Below are positions 1-9,085 of a DNA stretch of 64,000 nucleotides, in pieces. The translations under genes and the position numbers were made by a program. The notes beneath the pieces were generated by a model. That model worked only from the letters and a program-made list of their open reading frames with translations, was not told the origin of the DNA and searched no databases. The stretch is from the NCBI GenBank assembly GCA_900618425.1, contig UZAN01039780.1:14960-78959 (forward strand), given 5' to 3'. Within the stretch, counting starts at the first letter, position 1; every line of letters begins with the position of its first letter. Origin of the DNA: Echinostoma caproni (taxonomy: Eukaryota; Platyhelminthes; Trematoda; Plagiorchiida; Echinostomatidae).

Positions 1-35
1 ATTCAATACAAGACAATACAGTACAATGCAATCTT
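1..35 (+). repeat. ACAAT-type tail of an upstream LINE
   Basis: The window opens with imperfect ACAAT/TACAG units. The same kind of tail, ending in acaatgcaa and acaatacagta, closes the plus-strand LINE at 49837-49884. CR1-like LINEs end in short microsatellite repeats rather than poly(A). I therefore read this as the last bases of a related plus-strand LINE whose body lies before the window. It could instead be a simple repeat. Confidence 0.5.
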
Positions 36-2239
36 TCTGAAACGACCAGTCAAACTAGCAATGATCCGAGGAAAGTAGACAACCGACTTAAGCAGGCGAA
101 TTTTGAACCGCTAATTTCGTCGTGTACTTCGGAACGTTGGGGCCGATTTATGCTTTATTAGCCGAAAAGAAGCATTCTAATCGGTCTAGAGATGGTGTCC
201 TCGGCGAATTACTTTTTTTAATTTAAAAATAAGAAACTGATTGCTTGGTTTCACAGAACTCCAAGTTTCGAAGTCGATGCAACCCTTTGACGGTCCAGGG
301 TGAAAAGGATTAAAGGAAATGTCAGAGGTCTCATTACCGTTTGCATTCTTTTGTCCTAATTGGGTAGCAGGAATACGTAAAACAAACGATCGGAGGGCTG
401 ATAGTGCTGACCAATTAGACACCCGTCAAGTTCGCTAGCCTCAAATGTTTGCGGTACTATATGTTGTTGTTTACTTTATTTTATCTACCGATACTTAGGC
501 GCGTGCAGACGTGTATGCACAAACGGCCATTCGCAGCACTTTCGGGTTGGACAATCAAACGAGCGAATGGGAATACGCATATATGGACAAAAGTTGTCCA
601 ATTATAAGGCAAAAATTGACTCCATTGCCATCAAAGTTTTCAGCCAGGTGTTTGCACTCCAAAATTCATGACTTTCTTTCAGAATAAGCGAACCATATAT
701 CGACGAGGAACTCGTTATGTTCAATCACCTTGTCACCTGATTATTGCCTCGCTTTCTTGAATATCAGGATTTTATCTGGTGACACTGCTTTCTGCTATGT
801 TTTAAAGCCCTTTTCAGGTTGTTGAGGTCTAGATCGTACTTCTTGATTTCGGAATGCGTTTGAGTTTGAGTTTGCGCTCCACTAGTAGAGTGACCAAGCG
901 AGAGAGAGAGACCGAGCTGACCTTTCAGTGTGATTCGTGCTCCAGCTCTGACCGAGAAAGACATAGCTGGTTATGTTTATTTAGATGGGTCTATTTGGAT
1001 GTACTATGCATCCGAGGAAGCATATGTTCTATAATCACATATTTCACCTTATCCAGTTTTGTATTCCATCACTAATAATAACCGGCTTATTTCGTCAGCT
1101 GCCCCTATCGCAGTCCGATTACAACCACTGTCCTTCTCCCCATGCGTCCCAACGTTTTTACTTCCATATGCTCTACTGGAATTGACTCCCATTAGTCTTA
1201 TCCAAGGTTAGTCTGATATTGTCACAAGGCCTGACCATTGCATGTCGCTACTTCCGCTACTCCGATAGATCGATCGTTTGCGTTGCTAACGCTGACTTGG
1301 GAGTGACCGGAATAGCCAACACGACCGGGTCAAAAAGTATATGCCACACCTTACAATTTTGTCATGAGTAAAGTGAATTTTATGGAACAAATGACTCCCA
1401 TTGTACTGACTCGTTATAATTTGATTGAGTGACGATCAGATACAGACTGCGAGTTCAGTTCCAGTGAACCAGAAATTTATGGTCGACATGTACTAAAGAA
1501 ATGATTTGGTAACAAGCGAAACGGTACACCCTAATGGATCAGGCCGGTTCCGTATATGTGTGTGTATGTGTGTGCTCGAGTCGTATCACGTCAAGCAGAA
1601 ATGTTCACACGATAGTGATGAAAAGGAATGCAGTTTGAGGGAGACAATGCATGGGTATTGTTGATTGTATGAACTCTTTAGCGAAGGGTCGCCAGTGGTC
1701 ATCATCTCCATCTTTCAACCCGAAGGGAACACGATGGGACAATCAAGGATGAAGGATAGTCAAGAGGATGATAATCACACGGTCAAATCGGAAAACCACA
1801 ACATTTGACAAAATCTGGGCCATGCAAAGTTTGTGAAACATCATATATTGAGCTAGACAAACAGCTAATTAATGTTGCTCAAACATATTATCATTACTTA
1901 TTTTTAAAAAATGCACGGTAGTGAACAAGCTCGTTTGCAGGGATTCATCTATACATAGGATGATACATCATAGTTGCGTTGATGCATTCGGATTCCTAAG
2001 GAGGCTCAGCCAGGTCACTAAAGACAACACTTGATCGAACGTTAATTGTCGATTCTGTTTATCCCTACCATGAGATAATTGGCACGACTTCTATACGCTA
2101 GGTCCAGAGTTAAAAGCATCGGCGGTGAGCTTTAATAAGAGCGAAACTCGAGTCTGATGCTTCGTAGTGTACGGTTGAATGAAAGAACCGATGATTGTGC
2201 TTGAATATGAAGTCTTAAGGATGGTCAGTGCAAATCAAT
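36..2239. other. No gene recognised; TG microsatellite
   Basis: This stretch has only short frames without recognisable domains. A TG/TATG microsatellite lies at about 1552-1574. I see no element or RNA gene in the remainder. Confidence 0.5.
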
Positions 2240-2244
2240 ATCAG

Positions 2245-2612
2245 TTATTGTACACCGCTACTCACAAGTAGCTGTGAAGTAAATGCGAATTCTTTCGTGT
2301 TGGTTTGGGGAGCATAACGAGGAGGGGGTAATGAGGGTGAATTTACGTTGCTTCCACTGTGACCGGAATGCGACTTTCTGTCCAAGAAAAAGGGTTCAAA
2401 CGCGCCGACCACATTAACCCCGTAGTTTGATTCCACTAGGTGTGAAATGCTTAAGCGGTTGGTAGTTGTAACCAACCCCATTATTCAACCACGTCGGGGG
2501 CTACTCACCAACTCCTTCGGATGAAAGCCTGCTTGTGCGGACGATCTACTTTGTCCCACAGGAACGGGTCAACAAGTACATACAGACGGAGACTGTAGAA
2601 TCAAGCAATTTA
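2245..2612 (-). pseudogene. Penelope-like element GIY-YIG endonuclease relic
   Basis: On the minus strand a broken frame runs from about 2612 down to 2245. It begins SVCMYLLTRSCGTK, passes a stop, continues IVRTSRLSS and then PPTWLN, and after a frame change reads SHLVESNYGVNVVGAFEPF. The order matches the GIY-YIG domain of Penelope-like elements: a hydrophobic strand with Cys-x-Cys, the Y-I-G-R-T signature, an EHHPVWL-like turn, and an SHLV-S segment before an aromatic-rich region. The better preserved copy at 8322-8770 shows the same order. PLE proteins carry an N-terminal reverse transcriptase and this C-terminal nuclease; only the nuclease part is seen here. In-frame stops and shifts show it is dead. 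Confidence 0.65.
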
Positions 2613-2654
2613 TCTTTCAGTTGAAAGAGCAGAAGTAGCCTGGGAATGAATTAG

Positions 2655-2795
2655 CTACGACGTTTTGCTGCACGTTTCACCATCTCGGCAGTTGTGTCGC
2701 TTTTGAAACGTACTAAGAGGCTAGGTCTCGAACCAAGAACCTTAGGATTCGGACATCAAACCCTTACCCCTGAGCTAAATGATCATTTCTCATTA
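2655..2795 (-). mobile_element. tRNA-derived SINE, family 1, degenerate copy
   Basis: Read on the minus strand, the head contains TAGCTCAGGGGTAAGGGTTT (A-box side) and GGTTCTTGGTTCGAGAC (B box), as in the plus-strand copies at 2833-3090 and 6709-7050. After the head comes CAAAAGCGACAC and a damaged body containing ACTGCCGAGATGGTGAAAC, which looks like a hammerhead module that has lost most of helix II. The copy lies head to head with the next SINE and abuts the PLE relic that follows it on the same strand. The tRNA-like head is clear; the body assignment is tentative. Confidence 0.6.
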
Positions 2796-2832
2796 GATTG
2801 TACTGAGGGTTGAGGCGCTTAAGAGTATCAAA

Positions 2833-3090
2833 TTTGGATTAGTTCATTTGATTGTTCACAATCACGTAGCACCGTTGATGATCGAAAGTGCATGTACCAT
2901 TTGCACTAGGTTAACATCGTCGACCGAGTAACTCAGGGATAAGGGTTTTCACCTCCTATCCGAGGGTTCTTGGTTCGAGTCCGGACGGGGACACAAAAAG
3001 CGAACACTGCTGATGAGTTTCAAAGAAAACAAAACAGCTATTCAGTGTCTTTTTTGTGGTTCATCGCAAATATTTCCATCGCTTATAAAT
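2833..3090 (+). mobile_element. tRNA-derived SINE, family 1, with hammerhead body
   Basis: The leader contains TTTGGATTAG and GATTGTT and matches the leader of the 6.7-kb copy. The tRNA-like head spans about 2915-2992, with A box GAGTAACTCAGGGATAAGGG and B box CTTGGTTCGAGTCC. It is followed by CACAAAAAGCG and the hammerhead-like module at 3004-3048. The tail reads TTTTTGTGGTTCATCGCAAA and ends near an A-rich run at about 3088-3099. A and B boxes would give internal pol III transcription. The element has no protein and depends on enzymes in trans. The partner LINE or PLE cannot be identified from the tail. Confidence 0.7.
3004..3048 (+). ncRNA. Hammerhead ribozyme relic in SINE family 1
   Basis: Helix I is ACACTG (3004-3009) with CAGTGT (3043-3048). 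CTGATGA lies at 3010-3016. Helix II is GTTT/AAAC around CAAAGA. The second core box reads AAA instead of GAA, so the essential G12 is lost. Helix III sequence is ACAGCTAT rather than palindromic ACAGCTGT, and the nucleotide at the cleavage position is T. The architecture is clear; the ribozyme should be inactive. Confidence 0.7.
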
Positions 3091-3094
3091 AAAA

Positions 3095-6000
3095 AAAACA
3101 AAGAGTGGGAAACTGTCAATCTGCCAACGGGTAAAACTCACAGTCCAAACTATGAATAGAGCCTGGTTCCTGTTGTGAATAATCAAATGTCGCGATAAAT
3201 TATTGCTAGAGTGCCTAACGTGATCGGGATCAAAGTATTGGGTTCATAAAGTTTTACTGTTTACCTGGGTTTCAGATGAGAATGTTACATCCGGCGTGAA
3301 ATCACACTGCTCTCTGGGATGTCGATTTTCACATTTTTATTTATTGTCCACCTATCAAAGCGCACATGATGGCCGGGATACAGGCGATCCCATTGGCTGT
3401 TGAAGATTGAATAATGATACAGTTATAACGTGATTCATCTTCTGTGATAATAAGAATATCCTTCGGTGTAGTATTTCGCTTCTTCTATAGACGTTTAATC
3501 CATATCACAGAAAGAGAGAGAGTAAGACGTGTAGAGTAAAAAGTGAAGGCCAGTTGAGTATCACTCACAAAAATCAGGTCTCCTGTATGTAACTTATCGT
3601 ATTGTCGGAATTGTGCGTACATATCTGCAGGCATATTTCTGTGATAAATGTTCTGCTGGTGTGCGGTCGCCACATTTCGATCCAGCAATCAGAACGAGAG
3701 GTCAGTTCTAGACCATGATTTGTCTAGGACAGGGTGATTGTAAGAGCGCAGACTACTACAGTGTATGGTTTGGTGTATCGTGGTAAGAGGCGGACAGAAA
3801 CAAATAGGCTAATTTGGACAATCCGAAACACACTGGAGTGCCGACTTCAGGATCCCGAATAAATTGGATCGTAACTGACTGGCATGCGCCGGTTTCGGCG
3901 ATGACTATGTGGCTGAATGAAAGGAAAAAGACGAACGGAATTTGGTCAATGTCAGTTCACAGTGAGGTCAGTAACGTGGTATCCCTGTTTGTCTAAAACA
4001 TTGAAATTGGAGCACATCATTCGATTTGGAGAAATGTTAACGGATTTTGGACGATAGTACGGCATCAGTAGAATGAAAATGCTATATTCGGACCTGGTAA
4101 GATCGTTGATGATAGATTATTTTCAATTACCTATTCAGTGTATGTTGTCAATGTATAACCAATCACGGTTGACTGAGTAAACTTCAGTTCCGAACAGTCT
4201 TTTTATTGCCCGGCGATGTACTTTAAGATAGAACAGCAAGCAGGCAGCGAGGCGTTTTGGCTCGTGTATTATATAGAATAAAAAGGCCAGATTAAAACCA
4301 TGATAAAAGTAGCGCACGTGAACTCTTATCTGATGTCATGTGACCGAAATATTTCGATCTTTTGTTTCCGAGGCTTGTATCCCGAACGTGAATACATATA
4401 ATTTTAACACAACTTTATTAAGGTCGCCAACCGGGACGTATAACATTGAAAAAGTGCATCCGAATTCAATAAGTTACCCTCAGGAGAGGGAAAGGGCATT
4501 ATAATGCAGTTCACCTCTGTCTCGGAAATGAATAAAATACACTGCGGACCCATACGGTTTGATAAACGAGTTTCGTCGAAACTACAAATAATTTCAACTA
4601 GTATTAGTTATAACCGGTACTCCAATCTGTGTACCTCAACTGTTTCCACCCGTAGACGAGTAAAACAGTCCAGCCTTAATGTCGATCATTCATTTTGAAA
4701 CAGTTACAATGGCATTTATTTGGCATCAAAATGAGGATGCGGGAGCTACACCGTAGTCCGTTAATCGTATCAATGTCGGATTGATGTCAGACGAAAGCTG
4801 TTCATAGCAAGGGTGTGCTCACGACATGACTGATCTGGAAGTAAAACGTTTCATCACAATTTTCCAATCACAGAACCTCGAGGTTTTGCACCAGCTTGTT
4901 ACACAGGCATAGCTCACGCACGCTTGATGACCGACCATTTTGGCTCTCGCTACCATCCGGTTATCCATCACCCATAACGTGAATTGTAGTTTATACACGA
5001 AATACGAAATGTGGTTGTTCACTCCAGCCCAAATATCGCGATTGTATTGAATCAGTACTGAACGCCCAAATGGTAACCGGCTTCCATGGTATTGTAAATC
5101 CCTGAATATCGTTGAATTACCCCCGCTCCTACAGGCATGATAAACACAATTTTTGCGAATGAAAATGACTACTGAATGAAAAATTTAAAGGCTCTAAATC
5201 TTATTGAACATATTTTGAAAGCGGTATTTTCACAGCTACCGAATTAGTGCATCCCTCTTGAAGTTTTCACAAAAAGGCCAATTTATTTATTACCCGTATA
5301 TGATTTTCAATCATGTCCATGTTCATATTATTCCACTCCCTAATTCACAATACCTATAAAACATGTATTGTTTTCAGTTTAACTGGAGTAGTGCTGTTAG
5401 ATAAATGATAGTGATTGATTCGAATTGAACACACCAGTAGTTTCGTGGTCAGGTAGCCAGTAGCTTACACAGGAGACCTGATTTGATGTTAGGCTTTCGA
5501 TGGAAGTGAACAGGTAGTCAAATGTGTCTCTGCGTTTTTTGCAAGCAATGAACTTATTGACCGTTTCCACACAAACATTCCAGGAGAACAAATCATTTTA
5601 TCGGTCCTAGCATATTAAAACTCCTTGTATTGTATAACCAATAGAATAAAAGGCATCACTTAGCTGATCACTATAAACATGCTGATAGTCCTAACAGTGT
5701 CCAGGGAGCGCAGAGTCTGTTTCTCGCGAACGTGACATCCTTTTGCGATTGGTGTTTCGGATAGAAAAAGGGCACTCATGTGGGTAGCAAATAGACATTT
5801 AAGTAGTATTGTACAAATCACACAATGTAATTGTTTCCACTAGTTACAATGGTCTACTTGACAAACAAATACAGTTATCTCTGATTTGGCTCTCGCCACC
5901 GCGAGCTGTACGTAGAGTTCCGCGTGCTCATGCAATAACAGGTAGGACATACAAGGTGTACGTATGTACCAGGGATAGATTTGGGCCGGACGGGGAAAGA

Positions 6001-6150
6001 CGGGGGAGGTCGGTGCCGGAGGAAGAAATGTGGTTGGAGAGCAATGTGGTTATCGGGGCATTGGGCTCGCCCATATCATGTTGAAAGGTGCAGTTGTACT
6101 ATCCGATGGGAATTTTGTGCGGGTGAATAGAGAGAGTTGATCGTACAAGA
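3095..6150. other. No gene recognised
   Basis: Only short unassigned frames are present. The one region that stands out is 5880-6080 on the plus strand. It is GC-richer than its surroundings and carries a 91-codon frame (5809-6084) with segments such as RDRFGPDGERRGR and EEEMWLESNVVIGALGSP. I do not recognise the frame. It could be a fragment of an unknown repeat or an exon. Confidence 0.4.
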
Positions 6151-6152
6151 GC

Positions 6153-6194
6153 TCACACACAAGCGCGCACACACACACACATACACACACGCAC
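6153..6194. repeat. CA microsatellite
   Basis: Imperfect (AC)n with a GCGC interruption. Confidence 0.9.
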
Positions 6195-6590
6195 AATCGT
6201 GATCGTACAGATGCACAGATTTTGCCCCAACTATCGTTGTCATTGGGGTTTGCGAGTTTGCATTTGTTGTTGTGGTTGTTGTTATTGCAATTCGTTTTAG
6301 CATGCACGTCTATACAACCCGATTACGTGTTTGCAATTCGGACATTGATGTTCGATATCCTTTAGACTGTCAACGCAGAACGGGATCAGGCAGCAGCCGA
6401 GGATGCAACTGAAATGCATAACAGAGTAGAGCAGGGTTGTAGAAAGATTCATAAACCGTTTAAATTTTTCAAGGTCGATTGAAAAATGGGACTATGCATA
6501 TGTACCATAGATAATGATCTAGTAGGAATTATTGTTGTATGACTATGATCAAGAGGATACTCATCCAGTTTGTCCAGAACGCTTCATTTT

Positions 6591-6628
6591 TTATAATATA
6601 ATATATATATATAATAATATAATATAAC
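6591..6628. repeat. TA-rich microsatellite
   Basis: Imperfect (AT)n/(ATA)n run. A second short (TA)n at 6691-6710 directly abuts the foldback at 6709. Confidence 0.9.
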
Positions 6629-6708
6629 ATTGTAATGATGGGAATTCATCATGGAACGAACCATGTGCCATGTGGAGAGGAAACAAAACAGTTAAATATA
6701 TATATATA

Positions 6709-6840
6709 TTTTACCGCAGCATACTTGGATTAATCCATTCGATTGTTAAAAGGCACCAGGCACTCTTGATGGTTTTGGTCAAGTGTGCCTGGTGCCTCTT
6801 AACAATCGAATGTGATAATCCAAGGTTGCTACTGTAAAAC
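6709..6840. repeat. Foldback hairpin, about 61-bp stem
   Basis: The left arm 6709-6769 is the near-exact reverse complement of 6779-6840, with a 9-base loop (6770-6778, tggttttgg). The inner half is almost perfect (CACCAGGCACTCTTGA facing TCAAGTGTGCCTGGTG). The outer half has several mismatches. The TTGGATTA/GATTGTT part of the left arm also occurs in the leader of the SINE at 2833, so the foldback seems to belong to, or be inserted in, the leader of the SINE that follows. A MITE-like or miRNA-like hairpin is an alternative. Confidence 0.85.
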
Positions 6841-7050
6841 TGATTGAACCATTCGCAAAAGGTGATGCCCATCGACTGTGTAGCTCAAGGGTAAGGGTTT
6901 ATGTTCCCAGCCCGAAAGTTCGCGATTCGAATCCTGACAGGGGCACAAAAGGTATGCACTGCTGATGAGTCCCAAACAGGACTGAACAGCTGTCCAGTGC
7001 TCTTTGTCGATTGGTTCAAATATTTCTTTCGCAATTTAGATATGCATTTC
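6841..7050 (+). mobile_element. tRNA-derived SINE, family 1, with hammerhead body
   Basis: The region before the head (GAACCATTCGCAAAAGGTGA) matches the same position in the 2.8-kb and 52-kb copies. The head at about 6869-6945 has A box TGTAGCTCAAGGGTAAGGG and B box GCGATTCGAATCC. GGGGCACAAAAGG links it to the hammerhead module at 6956-7000. The tail reads TTGGTTCAAATATTTC and then TTCGCA. The foldback at 6709-6840 lies immediately upstream. No protein is encoded; transcription would be by pol III from the internal boxes. Confidence 0.75.
6956..7000 (+). ncRNA. Hammerhead ribozyme, near-intact, in SINE family 1
   Basis: Helix I is GCACTG (6956-6961) with CAGTGC (6995-7000). CTGATGA lies at 6962-6968. 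Helix II is GTCC/GGAC around CAAACA. Helix III is the palindrome ACAGCTGT (6986-6993). The cleavage triplet GTC ends at 6994. The only damage is after helix II, where TGA replaces the expected GAA. All helices pair, so this copy is recent or constrained, but the catalytic core is altered. Confidence 0.8.
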
Positions 7051-7445
7051 GGGAACCGAATAGCATCATCTCTCCATTCGTGAATTCAATTCAAGTCTTC
7101 TCTATGTTGCTGATCGGATTTTCAGGTAAACGGTCGTTTGTTGGAAAAGCCCGACCTGGTCGTGCAAGTTTGCTACATAAGTTTAGCTAGTAGCAAAGCA
7201 CTCATATCCCGCTAACATTAGACAAACACGGAAGGAGAGTGGTGATATCATTTTGCATTACCCCCCTAATACTTGCCAACTGTAACGATAGATGGTGCCT
7301 GTCATGTATATTTCTTCACTTCGCTAGATGATAATGCATTCGTTTAATTGCCAACTTCCACAGCGATCATAAACGGCGCAATCGTTCATGTGGACCACAA
7401 TGAGAAGATCACCATCTAAAAGTGTGCTCCAAATAGAACACGTTT
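7051..7445. other. No gene recognised
   Basis: I see no gene or repeat beyond unassigned sequence. Confidence 0.4.
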
Positions 7446-7446
7446 G

Positions 7447-7630
7447 TGTCGTATATAGACGAGGCGACCAGGTGGGTTCCCATTAGCAGTATGAATCCAT
7501 CAACCAGGGAAATCTTTAAAATAGAATGCAAGCATGCTAGTCATTCGACCACCGGGCAGCCTGCGAACAGTTTCTTATTTTTCCCGCAGCCGATACGGCA
7601 CAACCACTCTTTTCGAGCTTGCTTACCTTT
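7447..7630 (-). mobile_element. tRNA-derived SINE, family 2, degenerate copy
   Basis: On the minus strand the leader reads AGCTCGAAAAGAGTGGTTGT and then GCCGTATCG. The tRNA-like head is GCTGCCCGGTGGTCGAATG followed by CTAGCATGCTTGCATTC, and after it comes GGTTGATGGATTC. These match the plus-strand copies at 9085 and 61075. The end is a decayed hammerhead (ACTG, CTAATGG for CTGATGA, a GAAC/GGTC helix II, then loss of the second core box). It is non-autonomous and has no coding capacity. Confidence 0.65.
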
Positions 7631-7634
7631 ATAG

Positions 7635-8121
7635 TTTCCAGTTAATAATTTTCTGAATCAAATTAGTTTTGTCTGAGAATAATGAAGCATTTGGTTTGTT
7701 TCTGTGATTAATTCGTCGAGATATTTGATCACATTAGTCATGACAGAACTCGTTTGCACTAAGGGCCAGGAATTGATTTTATATAGTTAGTATTCAAGCC
7801 CCGGAAAAATCGTTCCATGACCTAGGGGGGCTGGGTAGAATGTGATTATAAACAAATCCCGAGAAAACGAAAGCAACCACTGATACCGTATTTCGTCTAA
7901 ACAATTGTACGAAACGCATTTCAAATATGACACATTGAACAACTAACACGCTCGATTTTTCACCGATTCACAAATCCAGGAAAATACCAGTGACACATTG
8001 AATGAAAAATGCAGTTAGGTGAACTAGCTTTTTCGGTGACTCATCAACTGGCTATAACGTCACATATTATATCACATCATTTTTATAGAAAAGAGGAAAC
8101 TAAATTATTGATTTTTCAAAT
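7635..8121. other. No gene recognised
   Basis: Unassigned sequence. I see no element here before the inverted arm beginning at 8122. Confidence 0.4.
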
Positions 8122-8226
8122 GGGAATTGTTGTTATTGTTGCTTCCTTTCTCAATCTCACAAAATAGGATATGGCTGATCCGACCGTGGTAACTTACGCT
8201 ATGTTCGCATAGCTTGTGTGATTTTG
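8122..8226 (-). repeat. Inverted repeat arm flanking a PLE (left)
   Basis: The reverse complement of this arm matches 8756-8857 over about 100 bases with roughly 10% mismatch. Shared blocks include AAATCACACAAGC, GCGTAAGTTA, GCCATATCCT and TTTTGTGAGATTGAGAAAGG. PLEs are known to carry pseudo-LTR repeats in direct or inverted arrangement, and this pair brackets a PLE nuclease fragment. Confidence 0.85.
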
Positions 8227-8321
8227 AGTGGGATTTCGAGGAACAGGATGAAGTAAGGGAGGATGCGGATGAGAGTGAGAGGACTAAGGTACATTGATTG
8301 ACTTCACAAACTGTTTTGAGC

Positions 8322-8770
8322 TCACAAGGGGGTATAATGAAACTGAATTCCAACGACCCCTGTTGTGGTAAGGATGCGGTTTTTAATCGACTCTAATCTG
8401 CGACCCCGAAAATGGTAGAGAGGCCGAAATGCTTGAGTCACCCTCAGTGTATGATCGGACTGGACGAGGTGTGAAACGGTGGCACTTGAAATAGTTTTAA
8501 TCATACCAGTGTTCAACCAGACCGGATGATGTTCCTGAACTCGTGTAGATGGGCGCCTGTTCGTGCGGCTGATATACGTTGCTCCACAGGAGCACGTAAA
8601 CAGATACACACAAGATGAGACTACAGAAGCAGGAATTGCGTCTTTGTGTTGCGAACACAAGATCGACCTGGAAGTGAATACGGCACGAGTGAAGAGTATC
8701 GTTCAACGCAGTTCTTGGTTTGCGGCTAACCAACTCCCCAATTGTATCCCTTTCCAAATCACACAAGCAA
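8322..8770 (-). pseudogene. Penelope-like element GIY-YIG endonuclease
   Basis: This is the best preserved PLE nuclease in the window. A minus-strand frame of about 112 codons (8322-8660) includes SSCVYLFTCSCGATYISRTN, then RVQEHHPVWLN, SHLVQSDHTL and AFRPLY. The C-x-C pair, the Y-I-x-R-T signature (Ser replaces the usual Gly), the EHHPVWL block and the SHLVQSDH block are those of the GIY-YIG nuclease at the C-terminus of PLE polyproteins. Upstream on the same strand, in two frames, ALNDTLHSCRIHFQ and FTSRSILCSQHKDAIP represent the linker between reverse transcriptase and nuclease, reaching about 8770. The reverse transcriptase itself is absent. The fragment is bracketed by inverted arms (8122-8226 and 8756-8857). 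It needs at least one frameshift and is not functional. Confidence 0.8.
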
Positions 8771-8857
8771 TGCGAGCAAAGCGTAAGTTACGACGGTAAG
8801 ATCGGCCATATCCTGTTTTGTGAGATTGAGAAAGGATGAAACAATAACAACAATCCC
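8756..8857 (+). repeat. Inverted repeat arm flanking a PLE (right)
   Basis: Partner of 8122-8226. It overlaps the linker-coding end of the PLE fragment and ends in GAAACAATAACAACAATCCC, matching the other arm. Confidence 0.85.
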
Positions 8858-8934
8858 CGTAATAACCATTAAAGTAGTTAATGTGATATAATATGTTACG
8901 TATTAGCCCATTGATGAGTCACAAATCTGAAGTG

Positions 8935-9085
8935 AGTAATGGAAGATTTCATTAAAAAGCAAGGTGAATTCGTAATGTACATGGCAGAGGGAGTGTGAAC
9001 CACAAAGGTGGGAAGCACTGGACAGCTGTTTCGACCAATTTGAGTCTCATCAGCAGTGCGAATCCATCGACCCAACTGGGGCTCA
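8935..9085 (-). mobile_element. SINE family 2 body and tail with intact hammerhead
   Basis: On the minus strand the copy begins within the body (GAGCCCCAGTTGGGTCGATG), without its tRNA-like head. It contains the complete hammerhead at 9015-9059 and then a tail with CTTTGTGGTTCACAC and CATGTACATTACGAATTC. The tail motif recurs as CATGACGAATTTC in the plus-strand copy at 61.3 kb. The copy lies head to head with the plus-strand copy that starts at 9085, so the pair forms an inverted unit. Confidence 0.7.
9015..9059 (-). ncRNA. Hammerhead ribozyme with complete core (SINE family 2)
   Basis: On the minus strand helix I is GCACUG (9059-9054) with CAGUGC (9020-9015), six perfect pairs. Next come CUGAUGA (9053-9047), helix II GACU/GGUC around CAAAUU, the box GAA, and ACAGCUGU, which supplies A15.1 and U16.1. 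The cleavage triplet is GUC, with cleavage just before CAGUGC. Every conserved hammerhead core position is present. Helix III is a self-complementary octamer rather than a normal stem-loop, so two molecules could pair there and act as a dimer, as described for newt, schistosome and PLE hammerheads. Self-cleavage is inferred and not shown. Confidence 0.88.

Noticed and set aside
6050..6307. Two minus-strand frames of 75-85 codons
   Set aside because: They translate the CA microsatellite and a GTT-rich run; low complexity.
8563..8799. Plus-strand frame of 78 codons
   Set aside because: It is antisense to the PLE nuclease, whose minus-strand reading has conserved motifs.
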